From contig NZ_FNCW01000011.1 in NCBI RefSeq assembly GCF_900099815.1, forward strand, positions 1 through 64,000: a stretch of 64,000 nucleotides of DNA. Reading direction: 5' to 3'. Below the pieces are notes generated by a model that saw nothing but the letters and a program-made list of their open reading frames with translations, made no database searches and was not told where the DNA came from. The position numbers and the translations under genes are program-made. This document shows positions 50,108 through 59,783 of this stretch, piece by piece; positions within the stretch are counted from its first letter, which is position 1, and the number at the start of each line of letters is the position of its first letter. The DNA comes from Psychroflexus sediminis (GTDB lineage Bacteria; Bacteroidota; Bacteroidia; Flavobacteriales; Flavobacteriaceae).

Positions 50108-51568
50108 ATGATGGTAAATGTTGTTTGGCTGAAAAGGGATTTGAGATTGCAAGACCATGCCCCACTTCATGACGCCTTACAGAAAAGCCAGCCTGTAGTC
50201 TTACTTTATGTCTTTGAACCTTTACTATTAAATGATCCGCATTACAGCAAGCGGCATTTTAGATTCATCAAAGAGTCTTTAAAGGAACTACAACAGGAGT
50301 TGACAGCCTGTCAGACTCAGGTTTTGATTGTAAAATCCTCTGCTGAAGAGGCTTTCCGAAACCTTCATGAGCAGTTAAAAATCAAAGCCGTCTATTCTCA
50401 TCAGGAAACCGGCATAAATATCACCTACCAAAGAGATAAAAGATTAAAACTTTGGTTCAACTCTGAAGGCATACAGTGGAAAGAATTTATCACTAACGGC
50501 GTTATTCGGGGACTAAAAAACAGAAAAACCTGGGTGAACTCTTGGGAAAATTTCATGAATCAGGATCCTGTCCCTTTTTCTGCCAGTCCGGGACAGTTTA
50601 TCAGTCATTCCAGCATACAAAAATTACAGTGCCATTTTGAGGATGTAGATATTTCGACTGAAAGAGATACGAATTTTCAAAAAGGAGGCCGATCTACTGC
50701 GCTGCGCTATCTCAGAAGCTTTTTAGAAGAACGCTATCCGAATTATCAAACTCACATTTCCAAACCCCTTTTAGCCAGAAAATCCTGCAGCCGTTTGTCG
50801 CCTTATATCGCCTGGGGAAATTTGTCGATGAGAGAAGTTATTCATGCCTCCATGCAGCTTGAATCCAAAACCAAATACAAACAAGCCCTGAGTCAGTTTC
50901 AATCCAGACTGAGGTGGCAGGCCCACTTCATCCAAAAATTTGAAATGGAATCCAAGGCCGAATTTCAAAATTTCAATTCTGCTTTCAATATCCTCAAACA
51001 ACCCAAACAGGAAGAGTTAATCAAAGCCTGGAAAGAAGGTCAAACAGGCTTTCCCCTTGTGGATGCAAGCATGCGCTGCCTGATCCAAACCGGTTATCTC
51101 AACTTCAGAATGAGAGCGCTTTTGGTTTCCTTTTTCACCCACCTGCTTTGGCAAAAATGGCAGGAAGCCTCAGAGCATTTAGCCAGTTTGTTTTTAGATT
51201 TTGAACCGGGCATCCATTATCCTCAATTGCAGATGCAGGCTGGGACCACCGGTATTCACACCCTGCGAATTTACAATCCGGTTAAAAACTCATATAAGCA
51301 CGATGCTGAAGGTGAGTTTATTCTGAAATATATTCCGGAATTAAAATCAATTCCACGAGAATTTATACATGAGCCCTGGAAATTAACCACCATGGAACAA
51401 GACATGTATGGTTTTCAACTTGGTGAAGATTATCCAAAACCCATTGTCGATCTGGAAGTTTCACGCCAATTTGCCTCCGATTCCATCTGGAGGATTATTC
51501 AGTCTGAACGATCTAAAGTTGAAGGTAAAAAAATCCTGAAAAGACATACGATAAGAGGCCGTCATTAA
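50108..51568 (+). CDS. Divergent photolyase/cryptochrome family protein
   Basis: About 486 aa (ATG at 50108, with another at 50111). The N-terminus ([16 protein letters not shown]) and [10 protein letters not shown] match the family, but key positions differ by eye from the neighbouring photolyase. The FAD-contacting Asn (E. coli N378) aligns with His, and the proximal Trp (W382) with Leu in [12 protein letters not shown]. The Asn of MHNRxRM is Phe in LNFRMRA, and the ELIWREF substrate motif is not recognisable. It may be a cryptochrome-like sensor or a repair enzyme with another lesion. It converges on kdsB and shares a TTAA with it. Confidence 0.85.
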   Translation: MMVNVVWLKRDLRLQDHAPLHDALQKSQPVVLLYVFEPLLLNDPHYSKRHFRFIKESLKELQQELTACQTQVLIVKSSAEEAFRNLHEQLKIKAVYSHQETGINITYQRDKRLKLWFNSEGIQWKEFITNGVIRGLKNRKTWVNSWENFMNQDPVPFSASPGQFISHSSIQKLQCHFEDVDISTERDTNFQKGGRSTALRYLRSFLEERYPNYQTHISKPLLARKSCSRLSPYIAWGNLSMREVIHASMQLESKTKYKQALSQFQSRLRWQAHFIQKFEMESKAEFQNFNSAFNILKQPKQEELIKAWKEGQTGFPLVDASMRCLIQTGYLNFRMRALLVSFFTHLLWQKWQEASEHLASLFLDFEPGIHYPQLQMQAGTTGIHTLRIYNPVKNSYKHDAEGEFILKYIPELKSIPREFIHEPWKLTTMEQDMYGFQLGEDYPKPIVDLEVSRQFASDSIWRIIQSERSKVEGKKILKRHTIRGRH

Positions 51569-52305
51569 TCGAATTTCAGCCTTGCTTTTTCCAGATCTTC
51601 AGGCGTATCAATGCCAATACTCACTTCTTGAGTTTCCACCATTTTGATGGTTTTCCCATTTTCCAAATAGCGAATGCATTCAATTTTTTCTGAAGCTTCC
51701 AGGGGGCTCATCGGTAAATTATAAAACGCCATTAAGGCTTCTTTTCTAAAGGCATAAATACCTACATGCTTAAAATAATCTACCTCTACATCTTTAGCCC
51801 TGTGAAACGGGATTGGGGATCTCGAAAAGTAAAGGGCAAAATTGTTTAAATCTGTTATGACTTTGACCTGATTTGGATTCACAATATCTTCTTCAGAAGT
51901 CAACTTAACTTTTAGTGAAGCCAAATCGATAATTTTATCGGTATCCTTTTCAAAAACATTCAGCAGCTGACTCAGTGCTTTTTCATTGATAAAGGGTTCA
52001 TCGCCCTGTACGTTGATAACGATGTCCACATCCATAGATTCTACGGCTTCAGCAATACGATCACTGCCACACTCATGCTCTTTTTGACTCATCATAGCTT
52101 TGCCTCCCTGCTTTTCAATTTCAGAAAAAATAAGTTCAGAATCGGTCACAACATAAACTTCATCAAAAAGCCCGGTATTTTTGGCAGCCTCATAAGTTCT
52201 GACTATCACCGGTTTCCCGGCCAGGTCCTGCATTAATTTCCCGGGAAACCTTGCCGCCTGATAGCGGGCAGGAATCATGGCTATCACTTTAAAAGGTTTT
52301 GACAT
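51565..52305 (-). CDS. kdsB: 3-deoxy-manno-octulosonate cytidylyltransferase
   Basis: 246-aa enzyme that activates Kdo with CTP for LPS synthesis. Signatures: [24 protein letters not shown] at the CTP-binding N-terminus (residues 9-32, motif read in parts), [19 protein letters not shown], and the C-terminal [13 protein letters not shown]. Length is normal. It shows the organism makes Kdo-containing LPS. It is 23 bases behind the helicase gene, so both may be on one leftward transcript. Confidence 0.95.
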   Translation of the reverse strand: MSKPFKVIAMIPARYQAARFPGKLMQDLAGKPVIVRTYEAAKNTGLFDEVYVVTDSELIFSEIEKQGGKAMMSQKEHECGSDRIAEAVESMDVDIVINVQGDEPFINEKALSQLLNVFEKDTDKIIDLASLKVKLTSEEDIVNPNQVKVITDLNNFALYFSRSPIPFHRAKDVEVDYFKHVGIYAFRKEALMAFYNLPMSPLEASEKIECIRYLENGKTIKMVETQEVSIGIDTPEDLEKARLKFD

Positions 52306-52328
52306 AATTAGTGTTTATAATATAGAAT

Positions 52329-53762
52329 TCACAATTGTTTGTCGCTAAAGAAATCATCCTTAAAGCCGATTAAATACAGCTTTTCTTTAGCACGTGTACA
52401 GGCTGTATACAGCCATCTGAGATAATCTTTGGTGATTCCCTCCGGCAAATAGGGCTGTTCTACAAAGACGGTGTCCCACTGCCCCCCCTGCGACTTGTGG
52501 CAGGTAATGGCATAGCTGAACTTTACCTGCAATGCATTGAAAAATGGGTTCTGTTTCACCTTCAGAAATTTCTTGTATTTAGAGGTGATGTCCTGATAAT
52601 CCTTCATGACTTCCTGATAAAGCTGGTTGGACTTTTCATAGGGCAGTGACGGAGAATTCAGACTTAAGGTATCCAGCATGATCACGGTTTCAAAGGGTTT
52701 CATTTTGGGATAGTCCACCATTTGGACGTTTACCTCCGCAAATCTAAACCCATATAGTTCTTTTATACCAAAAATCTCCAGGATTTCCACGATATCTCCA
52801 TTGGCAATAAATCCGGCATCACTTTTAGGCTTGACCCAAAAATAATTGTTTTTGACAACCATCAAAAAGTCTCCCGGAGCGATTTCATCTTCTCTTAGAA
52901 GTATCCGACTTCGTATTTGTTCATTGTAAAGATTTGCTCTTTTGTTGGACCTTACAATGATAGCGGTTTCCTCGTGTCCCAGATTATCATAAGCTTCGTT
53001 GATGGCATCCAAAATTTCATAACCGTCCACAAGCCTGACCATATCGGATTTATCTGAAAGTTGAAATTTGAAACTTTCAAAATCCTCATCTTCAATGGTT
53101 TCCCGTATTTTGGTAGCATTCAAAAGGATACTGCTTTCCAGTCGCTGTCGGACTACTTCATCTAGCTCCACGGGTATCACGTCCATTTGGTAATGATTTG
53201 TCAAGGTTTTTTCATCTAAAGCCGGACTCAAATTAGATTTAACCGGGGGTAACTGTGCTGTATCCCCTATAAAAATCAACTTACAATTATCTCCGGAATA
53301 GACATACTCCATAAGATCATCCAAGACAGAGCCTTTGTTAAAAAGTTGATCACCACTGGGAAAATCTGGTATCATCGATGCCTCATCTACAATAAAAATG
53401 GTGTTTTTATGCTTGTTGACCTGGGGTACAAATTCAATTCCACCCCCTGTTGTACTTTTGGGCTGGTATATTTTACGATGTATAGTTTGTGCGTATTGAT
53501 TGCTGTAATTTGAAATCACTTTGGCTGCACGTCCGGTAGGAGCTGCTAGAATTACCTTTTTTTTCACCTTCCAGATGTTCTTGACCAAGGTCCCTATGAT
53601 GGTTGTTTTTCCTGTCCCCGCATAACCTTTTAGTAAGAAAATGCGATCCACTGAAGTTTCCAGCACAAATTTTGCCAGAAGTTGTAAAGTGAGATCTTGC
53701 TTGGGTGTAGGAAGATGTCCAAAATCAGATTTGAGTATTTTGTAAAACTCTTGATTATCCAT
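52329..53762 (-). CDS. RecD-like superfamily 1 DNA helicase
   Basis: 477-aa helicase. Walker A GYAGTGKTT at 46-54, Walker B IFIVDEASMIPD near 140, motif III-like FIGDTAQLPPVK, and the UvrD C2-type SYAITCHKSQGGQWDTVFVEQP near the end, with LYTACTRAKEKLYLIG closing. It resembles short RecD2-type helicases of Bacteroidota without an N-terminal extension. Role in DNA repair or recombination is inferred; no RecBC partners lie nearby. Confidence 0.88.
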   Translation of the reverse strand: MDNQEFYKILKSDFGHLPTPKQDLTLQLLAKFVLETSVDRIFLLKGYAGTGKTTIIGTLVKNIWKVKKKVILAAPTGRAAKVISNYSNQYAQTIHRKIYQPKSTTGGGIEFVPQVNKHKNTIFIVDEASMIPDFPSGDQLFNKGSVLDDLMEYVYSGDNCKLIFIGDTAQLPPVKSNLSPALDEKTLTNHYQMDVIPVELDEVVRQRLESSILLNATKIRETIEDEDFESFKFQLSDKSDMVRLVDGYEILDAINEAYDNLGHEETAIIVRSNKRANLYNEQIRSRILLREDEIAPGDFLMVVKNNYFWVKPKSDAGFIANGDIVEILEIFGIKELYGFRFAEVNVQMVDYPKMKPFETVIMLDTLSLNSPSLPYEKSNQLYQEVMKDYQDITSKYKKFLKVKQNPFFNALQVKFSYAITCHKSQGGQWDTVFVEQPYLPEGITKDYLRWLYTACTRAKEKLYLIGFKDDFFSDKQL

Positions 53763-53815
53763 AAATGAGGTTATCGTACAAAAATTTCAAATATAAGCAC
53801 GATTTTTAAGTGCTA

Positions 53816-53848
53816 TACTTTTGTGATTGAAAAAAAGTTGTAGTTTTG
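53816..53848 (+). promoter_or_regulatory. Two candidate -7 boxes upstream of the DUF3822/rsmD gene group
   Basis: TACTTTTG (53816-53823) and TAGTTTTG (53841-53848) both match TAnnTTTG. For the second, TTTG at 53820-53823 could serve as -33 element with 17 bases between. The downstream ATG is at 53879. Confidence 0.45.
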
Positions 53849-53878
53849 CTTTTATCAAAAAACTCTTAATTATAAGTT

Positions 53879-54526
53879 ATGAAGATAGTATTACAGATTG
53901 TACTTTGGGTTGTCATCGGTGTTTTAGGCTATTATGTATATAATGCTGTTTATGGACCTGTAGAGTTTAACAAGATTAAAGACAAACGTTTCGTAGATGT
54001 TGTTGAGAAAATGAAAGACATTCGTGAAGCTCAATTAGCCCATGAAGAAATTATAGGCAATTATGAGGATAGTTTTGAGGATCTCATAAAATTCATTGAC
54101 ACTGCCCAATATGTTATCACGCAAAGAAAAGATACCACTTTCCTTGATGAAGAATACAGAAGAATCTACGGAGTCGACAAATATATTGAAGATGTGGTGA
54201 TCGATACCTTAGGCTTTGCATCCGTTAGAGATTCTATTTTTGATGAGTCTGAAGATTACAGCGATTTGATGTATATTCCTCATACAGATAATAAAAAGTT
54301 TGAAATGAAAGCCGGCTATCTTGAAGAAGATGGGAAAAAGATCCCTGTTTTTGAAGTCAGAGCTCCAAAAGATTTTATCTTATCAGATCTTAATCAGGAT
54401 CTTGTCATGCAGGAAAAACAAATCAAATCTGTGGACGGTGTAGATGGTCCTGCAATAACTGTAGGCTCCATGAATCAAGTCAACACCAGTGGAAACTGGC
54501 CTAAAAACTTTGGTAAAACTAAATGA
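53879..54526 (+). CDS. Membrane-anchored protein of unknown function
   Basis: 215 aa with one N-terminal helix (4-24, IVLQIVLWVVIGVLGYYVY) and a soluble acidic body of roughly 190 residues, probably periplasmic. It looks like a conserved flavobacterial protein found upstream of DUF3822 and rsmD, but I know no function. The stop overlaps the next gene's start by 4 bases (ATGA). Confidence 0.75.
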   Translation: MKIVLQIVLWVVIGVLGYYVYNAVYGPVEFNKIKDKRFVDVVEKMKDIREAQLAHEEIIGNYEDSFEDLIKFIDTAQYVITQRKDTTFLDEEYRRIYGVDKYIEDVVIDTLGFASVRDSIFDESEDYSDLMYIPHTDNKKFEMKAGYLEEDGKKIPVFEVRAPKDFILSDLNQDLVMQEKQIKSVDGVDGPAITVGSMNQVNTSGNWPKNFGKTK

Positions 54527-55323
54527 TGAGTGTAAGCTCAACATATCCTATACACAGATTATCCATCTTCATTTTACAAGATGGATTTTCTTTTTTATTC
54601 ACAGACGCTCTTCATTCACCCCTTGCTTTTGAAAACTTCAATCTCGACGGCTCTCATTCAACTGCAAAACTCCTGAAGTTATTAAAAACACAGATTACTT
54701 CAGACTTCGTAGACACTAAAAAGGTAGGAACTCTAGAAGTTATTTATGCCAATCCACAATTCAGTATTGTTCCTCAGGCTTATTTTGAAGAATCTCATCT
54801 GCCTCATTACCTAAAATACAGCTCCAAGCTCATTGAAGGCGACGATTTTTCCTATGACGAGATCTTGTCTATTCAAGCCAACACGGTTTATATCCCGTAT
54901 GTAAACATCAATAATTATCTTTTTGACGTTTTTGGAAGTTTCAAGTTTACTCACGTTTTTACAGGCTTAATTGAGAAAGCTTACAAAAAAAGTCTGTCTT
55001 ACAAAGAGTACGTAAGAATTCATGTAAGTCGTCATCATATTTATTTTGCAGCTTTCAGAAATCAAAAAATGCTTTTGGCCAATGCCTTTGCTTTTGAAAC
55101 CGCTGAAGATTTCGCCTATTATGTCCTGTTTACCATTAATGAATTAAATCTGAACCGCGAAGAAGTCAGCATTGAGTTTACAGGAGCCTTTAAGAATACC
55201 GAAGAAAATCCAGCTCTAAACATTCTTTATACCTATCTAAAACATCTTTCATTTTCCAATGCAGATGCTTTACCTCAATTTGAAAATCAAGAAGGGTTTC
55301 AAGAGCATTTTAATTTATTATAA
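54523..55323 (+). CDS. DUF3822 family protein
   Basis: 266-aa protein of DUF3822, a family regularly placed just before rsmD in Bacteroidota. The profile fits an actin/ASKHA-like fold: repeated strand-rich halves with IHRLSIFILQDGFSFLFTD at the start and HVSRHHIYFAAFRNQKMLLANAFAFET in the second half. No enzymatic motif is visible. It is coupled to the gene before (4-base overlap) and 3 bases ahead of rsmD. Confidence 0.85.
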   Translation: MMSVSSTYPIHRLSIFILQDGFSFLFTDALHSPLAFENFNLDGSHSTAKLLKLLKTQITSDFVDTKKVGTLEVIYANPQFSIVPQAYFEESHLPHYLKYSSKLIEGDDFSYDEILSIQANTVYIPYVNINNYLFDVFGSFKFTHVFTGLIEKAYKKSLSYKEYVRIHVSRHHIYFAAFRNQKMLLANAFAFETAEDFAYYVLFTINELNLNREEVSIEFTGAFKNTEENPALNILYTYLKHLSFSNADALPQFENQEGFQEHFNLL

Positions 55324-55326
55324 TCT

Positions 55327-55869
55327 ATGAGAATTGTATCCGGACGTCTTAAAGGAAGACGATTAATCGCCCCCAAAAAACTTCCTGTAAGACCAACAAC
55401 CGACATGGCTAAGGAAGCGCTTTTCAATATTTTAAACAACAGAATTCGCTTTCAAGAGCTTGAAGTCATTGACTTGTTTGCAGGAATCGGAAGTATTTCT
55501 TTTGAATTTATCTCCAGAGGAACGCAACGTGTCACTGCGGTTGACGCTAATATCGACTGCATTAAATTCTTGACCAAAACCTCAGAGGAGCTGGATCTGG
55601 ACCTGGATATCATTAAAAGTGACGTCTTTGAGTTTTTAGAAAAAACAACACTCAAAGCAGATCTGATTTTTGCAGACCCTCCTTATGATTTACCTACTGA
55701 AGAATTTGAAAAAATTGAAAACATCATAAGAGAGCGTTCGCTTTTAAATGAAGAAGGGGTTTTGATCATTGAGCATTCAAAACACACCAGTCTTCAACAT
55801 ATAAACACCTATTCAGAACAAAGAAAGTACGGAAATTCTGTGTTTAGTTTTTTTAAAACTCAATCTTAA
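55327..55869 (+). CDS. rsmD: 16S rRNA (guanine(966)-N2)-methyltransferase
   Basis: 180-aa RsmD, which methylates G966 of 16S rRNA. N-terminal MRIVSGRLKGRRL and RPTTDMAKEALFNIL are the family signatures, the SAM motif is VIDLFAGIGSISFE, and the catalytic motif is ADPPYDLP near 117-124. Length is standard. Third gene of the 53879-55869 group. Confidence 0.95.
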   Translation: MRIVSGRLKGRRLIAPKKLPVRPTTDMAKEALFNILNNRIRFQELEVIDLFAGIGSISFEFISRGTQRVTAVDANIDCIKFLTKTSEELDLDLDIIKSDVFEFLEKTTLKADLIFADPPYDLPTEEFEKIENIIRERSLLNEEGVLIIEHSKHTSLQHINTYSEQRKYGNSVFSFFKTQS

Positions 55870-55926
55870 TCCTCTATATCTTTTAAGGGAAATCATTTCT
55901 GAAAAGAATTTTAGAAACAGATTAAT

Positions 55927-55934
55927 TACCTTTG
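55927..55934 (+). promoter_or_regulatory. Predicted -7 box of the flavin reductase gene
   Basis: TACCTTTG, an exact TAnnTTTG, 13 bases before the ATG at 55948. A TTTTAG-like -33 element lies about 17 bases upstream. Confidence 0.55.
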
Positions 55935-55947
55935 TAAAAATTTGAAT

Positions 55948-56820
55948 ATGAAAAGCTTTTTGCCATCGGAATTAGAAACCAAAAACCTCTACGGGATGCT
56001 TTCTGGCTCTATTGGTCCACGGCCTATTGCTTTGGTGAGCACAGTAGATCAAAATGGAGCACCAAATCTTTCGCCTTACAGCTTTTTTAACGTGTTCAGT
56101 GCGCATCCTCCTATTTTGGTTTTTTCACCCGTAAGACGAGTGAGAGACAATTCTGTAAAACACACTTTAGAAAATGCCATGCAAACGAAGGAGATTGTGA
56201 TCAATGTAGTGAACTGGGATATGGTGCAGCAAGTTTCTCTTTCCAGTACTGAATATGAACAAGGTATCAATGAATTTGAAAAATCTGGTTTTACAATGTT
56301 AGCGTCCGATCTGGTAAAACCCCCAAGAGTGAAAGAATCTCCAGTTCAATATGAATGTAAAGTGAAAGATACAATTGCTTTAGGCGAAGAGGGGGGTGCA
56401 GGAAATTTGGTCATTGCAGAAGTGGTTAAACTTCATATTCGAGAAGATTTGCTGGACGAAGGTTTACATATAGACCAATATAAAATTGATTTGGTAGCAA
56501 GAATGGGTGGTAACTGGTACTCTAGAGCGAATCAGGGGATGTTTGAAGTAGAAAAACCCATTTTGAAGCAGGGAATCGGTGTTGATCAGTTGCCAAAATC
56601 AATTCGCCTGAGTTCTATCTTAACAGGAAATGATCTTGGTAAGCTTGGAAACCTGGAAGAATTACCACACCAGTCTTCCGTTCAAAATTTTATTTCCGAA
56701 CATCATTTAGTAGATTTTATAGAAGAGAATACAGATGAGCAGATTCATCTCATCGCTCAGGAATATATAGAAAAAAACGAGCTTGAAAAAGCTTTACACA
56801 TTTTACTCGCAAAACAATAA
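55948..56820 (+). CDS. Flavin reductase family protein (DIM6/NTAB-like)
   Basis: 290 aa from the ATG at 55948 (the frame opens two codons earlier at a TTG). The FMN-binding split-barrel core is at about 15-200: SIGPRPIALVSTVDQNGAPNLSPYSFFNVFSAHPP is the family signature (read in parts), followed by VVNWDMVQQVSLSSTEYEQGINEFEKSGFT. A roughly 80-residue C-terminal extension of helices follows. It reduces flavin or binds FMN; partner unknown. Its gene is 2 bases ahead of the DUF3127 gene. Confidence 0.9.
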   Translation: MKSFLPSELETKNLYGMLSGSIGPRPIALVSTVDQNGAPNLSPYSFFNVFSAHPPILVFSPVRRVRDNSVKHTLENAMQTKEIVINVVNWDMVQQVSLSSTEYEQGINEFEKSGFTMLASDLVKPPRVKESPVQYECKVKDTIALGEEGGAGNLVIAEVVKLHIREDLLDEGLHIDQYKIDLVARMGGNWYSRANQGMFEVEKPILKQGIGVDQLPKSIRLSSILTGNDLGKLGNLEELPHQSSVQNFISEHHLVDFIEENTDEQIHLIAQEYIEKNELEKALHILLAKQ

Positions 56821-56822
56821 TT

Positions 56823-57197
56823 ATGGAAGTACAAGGAAAAATTAAAGTCTTAGGAGAAACCAAAGAATTTGGTAGTAATGGTTTTAGAAAAAGAGAAATG
56901 GTTGTGACTACCGAAGAGCAATATCCACAACACATTTTAATTGAATTTGTTCAAGATAAAACCAACTTGCTAGATAATTTTAATGTTGGTCAAAATGTAA
57001 AAGTCGGTATTAACTTAAGAGGTCGCGAATGGGTAAGCCCGCAGGGAGAAACCAAGTATTTCAACTCTTTGAATGGCTGGAGAATTGAAAATGTAGATCA
57101 AAATAGCGCTGCTGGAGCACCACCTGTTCCGCCATCAGATCAATTTGAACCTGTACAGGATTTGAACGATGACGATGAAGATGATTTACCATTTTAA
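56823..57197 (+). CDS. DUF3127 family protein (ssDNA-binding-like)
   Basis: 124 aa. An OB-fold-like core (about 1-90, with GSNGFRKREMVVTTEEQYPQ and GQNVKVGINLRGREW) is followed by an acidic tail DDDEDDLPF, which strongly resembles the C-terminal tip of single-stranded DNA-binding proteins. DUF3127 is a Bacteroidota family of unknown function. It probably shares the flavin reductase promoter and is followed by a strong terminator. Confidence 0.9.
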   Translation: MEVQGKIKVLGETKEFGSNGFRKREMVVTTEEQYPQHILIEFVQDKTNLLDNFNVGQNVKVGINLRGREWVSPQGETKYFNSLNGWRIENVDQNSAAGAPPVPPSDQFEPVQDLNDDDEDDLPF

Positions 57198-57219
57198 ATA
57201 AATCCTTTCGAAAAAATTC

Positions 57220-57256
57220 AAGCTCTAGAAATATTTCTAGAGCTTTTTTTATTTTT
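57220..57256 (+). terminator. Intrinsic terminator after the DUF3127 gene
   Basis: AAGCTCTAGAAAT (57220-57232) and ATTTCTAGAGCTT (57233-57245) form a perfect 26-base palindrome, followed by TTTTT-A-TTTTT. Confidence 0.88.
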
Positions 57257-57275
57257 ACACCTCATATTTTAAACT

Positions 57276-58664
57276 TTGGATAAGTTGATAGCGAAATTAG
57301 AACTCTTTTTTGCCAAATTCCTGCCCTCTCCTTTTACACTCAGTATTTTGCTCAGCCTTATCACTCTCATTTTAGCTAGTCTATTTGGTGATTACCCGGG
57401 TAAAGCCAATCCAATCGTTTCTACATTTCAAGCCTGGGAATCTGGTTTATGGAATCAAGAATTGTTGGTTTTTGGTTATCAAATGATGCTGATACTGGTG
57501 CTTGGGCACGTACTTGTCTTGAGCTCTCCCGTCAATAAACTTCTTGAATTTATTACCAAAGGTGCTGTGGACACTAAGAATGCAGTTGTTCTCGTAAGTG
57601 TCAGCACGATGTTTATGGGTTTTTTCAATTGGGGCCTGGGCTTAATCTTTGGAGCTATACTAGCCAGGAAGATTGGCGAGAAATCGGCAAGAGAAAACCT
57701 GAACATCAACTATCCCCTCATCGGAGCTTTGGGATATTCCGGAATGATGATCTGGCACGGTGGTATTTCCGGATCAGCTCCCTTAAAAGCAGCTGAAAAG
57801 GGTCACTTGCATTCACTTATGAGAAGTATCCCTCCGGGATTGCCCTCAGAAATTTCTACTTCTGAAACAATTTTCAGTTTAAGCAATCTTATCATTTTTG
57901 GAATAATTCTTTTAGTGGTTCCTCTCATTTTTAGAAGCATTAAGCGGAAATCATCTTCAAATCTTGAGGCCTCAAGGTTTTTAAGCTTCGATCATTTAAA
58001 ACACGCCGGGTCTCTTAATCGGATAGAATCCAAAGGAGAATCAATTCATCCTTTGGAAAAGAATAATATATTAACCCTCATTTTTGGGGGTTTGATTACG
58101 CTATGCTTTTTTGTTGTTTATGGTGAAAACCTTCTCCAGTTGAACATAACCCCTAACCTGCTCAACTTTCTGATGCTGGGCTTGGGAATTTTATTTCATA
58201 AATCCATATCACACTATCTGGCTTCATTGGCAAAAGCGATCAAAGGCGCTTCGGGTATTTTAATTCAATTCCCTTTGTATTTTGGCATTATAGGAGTGAT
58301 GAAAGAAAGTGGACTGGCAGTGAGTTTTGCCCAGTTTTTTGTAAACATTTCAACCGAAGCAAGCCTGCCCATTTTTACGTTTATAAGCTCTGGTATTGTC
58401 AATATTTTTGTACCTAGCGGCGGCGGACAGTGGGCTATACAAGGCCCTATCGTTTTGGAATCGGCTTCTAAGCTGGGTGTGCCCATTCCTAAAATCATTA
58501 TGGCGTTAAGCTATGGAGATCAGGTTACCAATATGCTTCAGCCATTTTGGGCCTTACCACTTCTTGCTATAACCAAGTTAAAGGCAAGTGATATTTTTCC
58601 ATTCACTTTTTTATTATTTATCATTGGCAGTATAATATTCATCACTGGTTTACTTATTTTTTAA
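57276..58664 (+). CDS. Short-chain fatty acid transporter (AtoE/TIGR00366-type), TTG start
   Basis: 462-aa membrane protein with about 11-12 helices. The motifs FFNWGLGLIFGAILARKIGE and IVNIFVPSGGGQWAIQGP mark the short-chain fatty acid transporter family (AtoE-like); the substrate could be butyrate, acetoacetate or a similar acid. The only start fitting the family N-terminus is TTG at 57276, because an in-frame TAA sits at 57270-57272 and the next ATG would remove two helices. It is 3 bases ahead of aat. Confidence 0.88.
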   Translation: MDKLIAKLELFFAKFLPSPFTLSILLSLITLILASLFGDYPGKANPIVSTFQAWESGLWNQELLVFGYQMMLILVLGHVLVLSSPVNKLLEFITKGAVDTKNAVVLVSVSTMFMGFFNWGLGLIFGAILARKIGEKSARENLNINYPLIGALGYSGMMIWHGGISGSAPLKAAEKGHLHSLMRSIPPGLPSEISTSETIFSLSNLIIFGIILLVVPLIFRSIKRKSSSNLEASRFLSFDHLKHAGSLNRIESKGESIHPLEKNNILTLIFGGLITLCFFVVYGENLLQLNITPNLLNFLMLGLGILFHKSISHYLASLAKAIKGASGILIQFPLYFGIIGVMKESGLAVSFAQFFVNISTEASLPIFTFISSGIVNIFVPSGGGQWAIQGPIVLESASKLGVPIPKIIMALSYGDQVTNMLQPFWALPLLAITKLKASDIFPFTFLLFIIGSIIFITGLLIF

Positions 58665-58667
58665 TAC

Positions 58668-59315
58668 ATGTATAAACTGACAAAAGACATCATATTTCCA
58701 CATCCCAAATTTGCAGATGAAAAGGGTTTACTGGCCTTTGGGGGTGACCTAAGCTTGGAACGCCTGAAAGTTGCCTATGAAAACGGAATATTCCCCTGGT
58801 ATGAAGAAGGACAGCCCATACTTTGGTGGAGCCCAGACCCCAGAATGGTTTTATTCCCTGAAAACCTAAAGATATCTAAATCCATGAAAAAGCTTTTTAA
58901 GGAAAAAGCTTTTAAAGTTACCTATAATGAGGATTTTGAATACGTGATTCGGCAATGTGCCAACATCAATAGAGAACGACAGGACGGGACCTGGATTACT
59001 GAAGATATGATTGAAAGTTATATCAAATTACATGAGGCAGGACTGGCGAAATCTGTTGAAGTCTGGAAAGACGACAAAATTGTTGGCGGTCTTTACGGGA
59101 TATTGTTGAAAGATAAAAATGCATTCTGTGGTGAAAGCATGTTTACCCAAGTCGATAATGCTTCAAAATACGGATTCATTACTCTGGTCAAAAATATGGC
59201 GAAGAACGGCATCAGTCTTATCGATTGTCAGGTGTATACCAAACACCTTGAAAGCCTTGGGGCAGAGGAAATCAGCAGGCATAATTTTTTGACTCTTCTG
59301 CATTCTAAAGTTTAA
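58668..59315 (+). CDS. aat: Leucyl/phenylalanyl-tRNA-protein transferase
   Basis: 215-aa Aat, which adds Leu or Phe to N-terminal Lys/Arg of proteins for degradation by the N-degron (ClpAPS) route. The family signature is FPxPxxA-like near 11-17, GDLSLERLKVAYENGIFPWYEEGQPILWWSPDPRMVLFP (read in parts), and CGESMFTQVDNASKYGFI near the C-terminus. The end overlaps the CsaA-like gene in TTAA. Confidence 0.96.
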   Translation: MYKLTKDIIFPHPKFADEKGLLAFGGDLSLERLKVAYENGIFPWYEEGQPILWWSPDPRMVLFPENLKISKSMKKLFKEKAFKVTYNEDFEYVIRQCANINRERQDGTWITEDMIESYIKLHEAGLAKSVEVWKDDKIVGGLYGILLKDKNAFCGESMFTQVDNASKYGFITLVKNMAKNGISLIDCQVYTKHLESLGAEEISRHNFLTLLHSKV

Positions 59316-59662
59316 GAAATCCGGGTTCCATTTTCGACCCTATGGTCCGGCGATAGCAGAGAAGTTCCTAAACCACCATCTACAGCGGCCAATACCAGAC
59401 ACTCACTCATCATCGTAGCGATTTGTTTGGGAGGAAAATTGAGCACAGCAATAACCTGTTTACCGATCAGTTCTTCTGCCTTATAAAGTTTTGTGATTTG
59501 AGCGGATGAACGCCTGATGCCAAACTCACCAAAGTCAATGTCAAGCTTCAGGGCAGGATTTCTGGCTTCCTTGAAAATTTCAGCTTTTAAAATTGTTCCT
59601 ACCCTCATCTCAACCTTTTGAAAATCAGACCAGGTCAACTTGTGTTCAGAGGTATTCTTCAT
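59312..59662 (-). CDS. CsaA-like tRNA-binding protein
   Basis: 116-aa OB-fold protein of the tRNA-binding-domain (CsaA) family: TWSDFQKVEMRVGTILKAEIFKEARNPALKLDIDFG (read in parts) is the fold's signature, followed by KQVIAVLNFPPKQIATMMSE. Such stand-alone proteins bind tRNA or act as chaperone-like factors. It converges on aat. Confidence 0.9.
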   Translation of the reverse strand: MKNTSEHKLTWSDFQKVEMRVGTILKAEIFKEARNPALKLDIDFGEFGIRRSSAQITKLYKAEELIGKQVIAVLNFPPKQIATMMSECLVLAAVDGGLGTSLLSPDHRVENGTRIS

Positions 59663-59783
59663 AAATATTTGGTTTAAGTATAAGTTTTATTTATAGCGAA
59701 ATCAGTACAAGTTACTTTGTTTTATAATTGCCTTAACGAACAGGGATTTAATAAATATTAAGTTTACAAAAAAAAATGCAACT

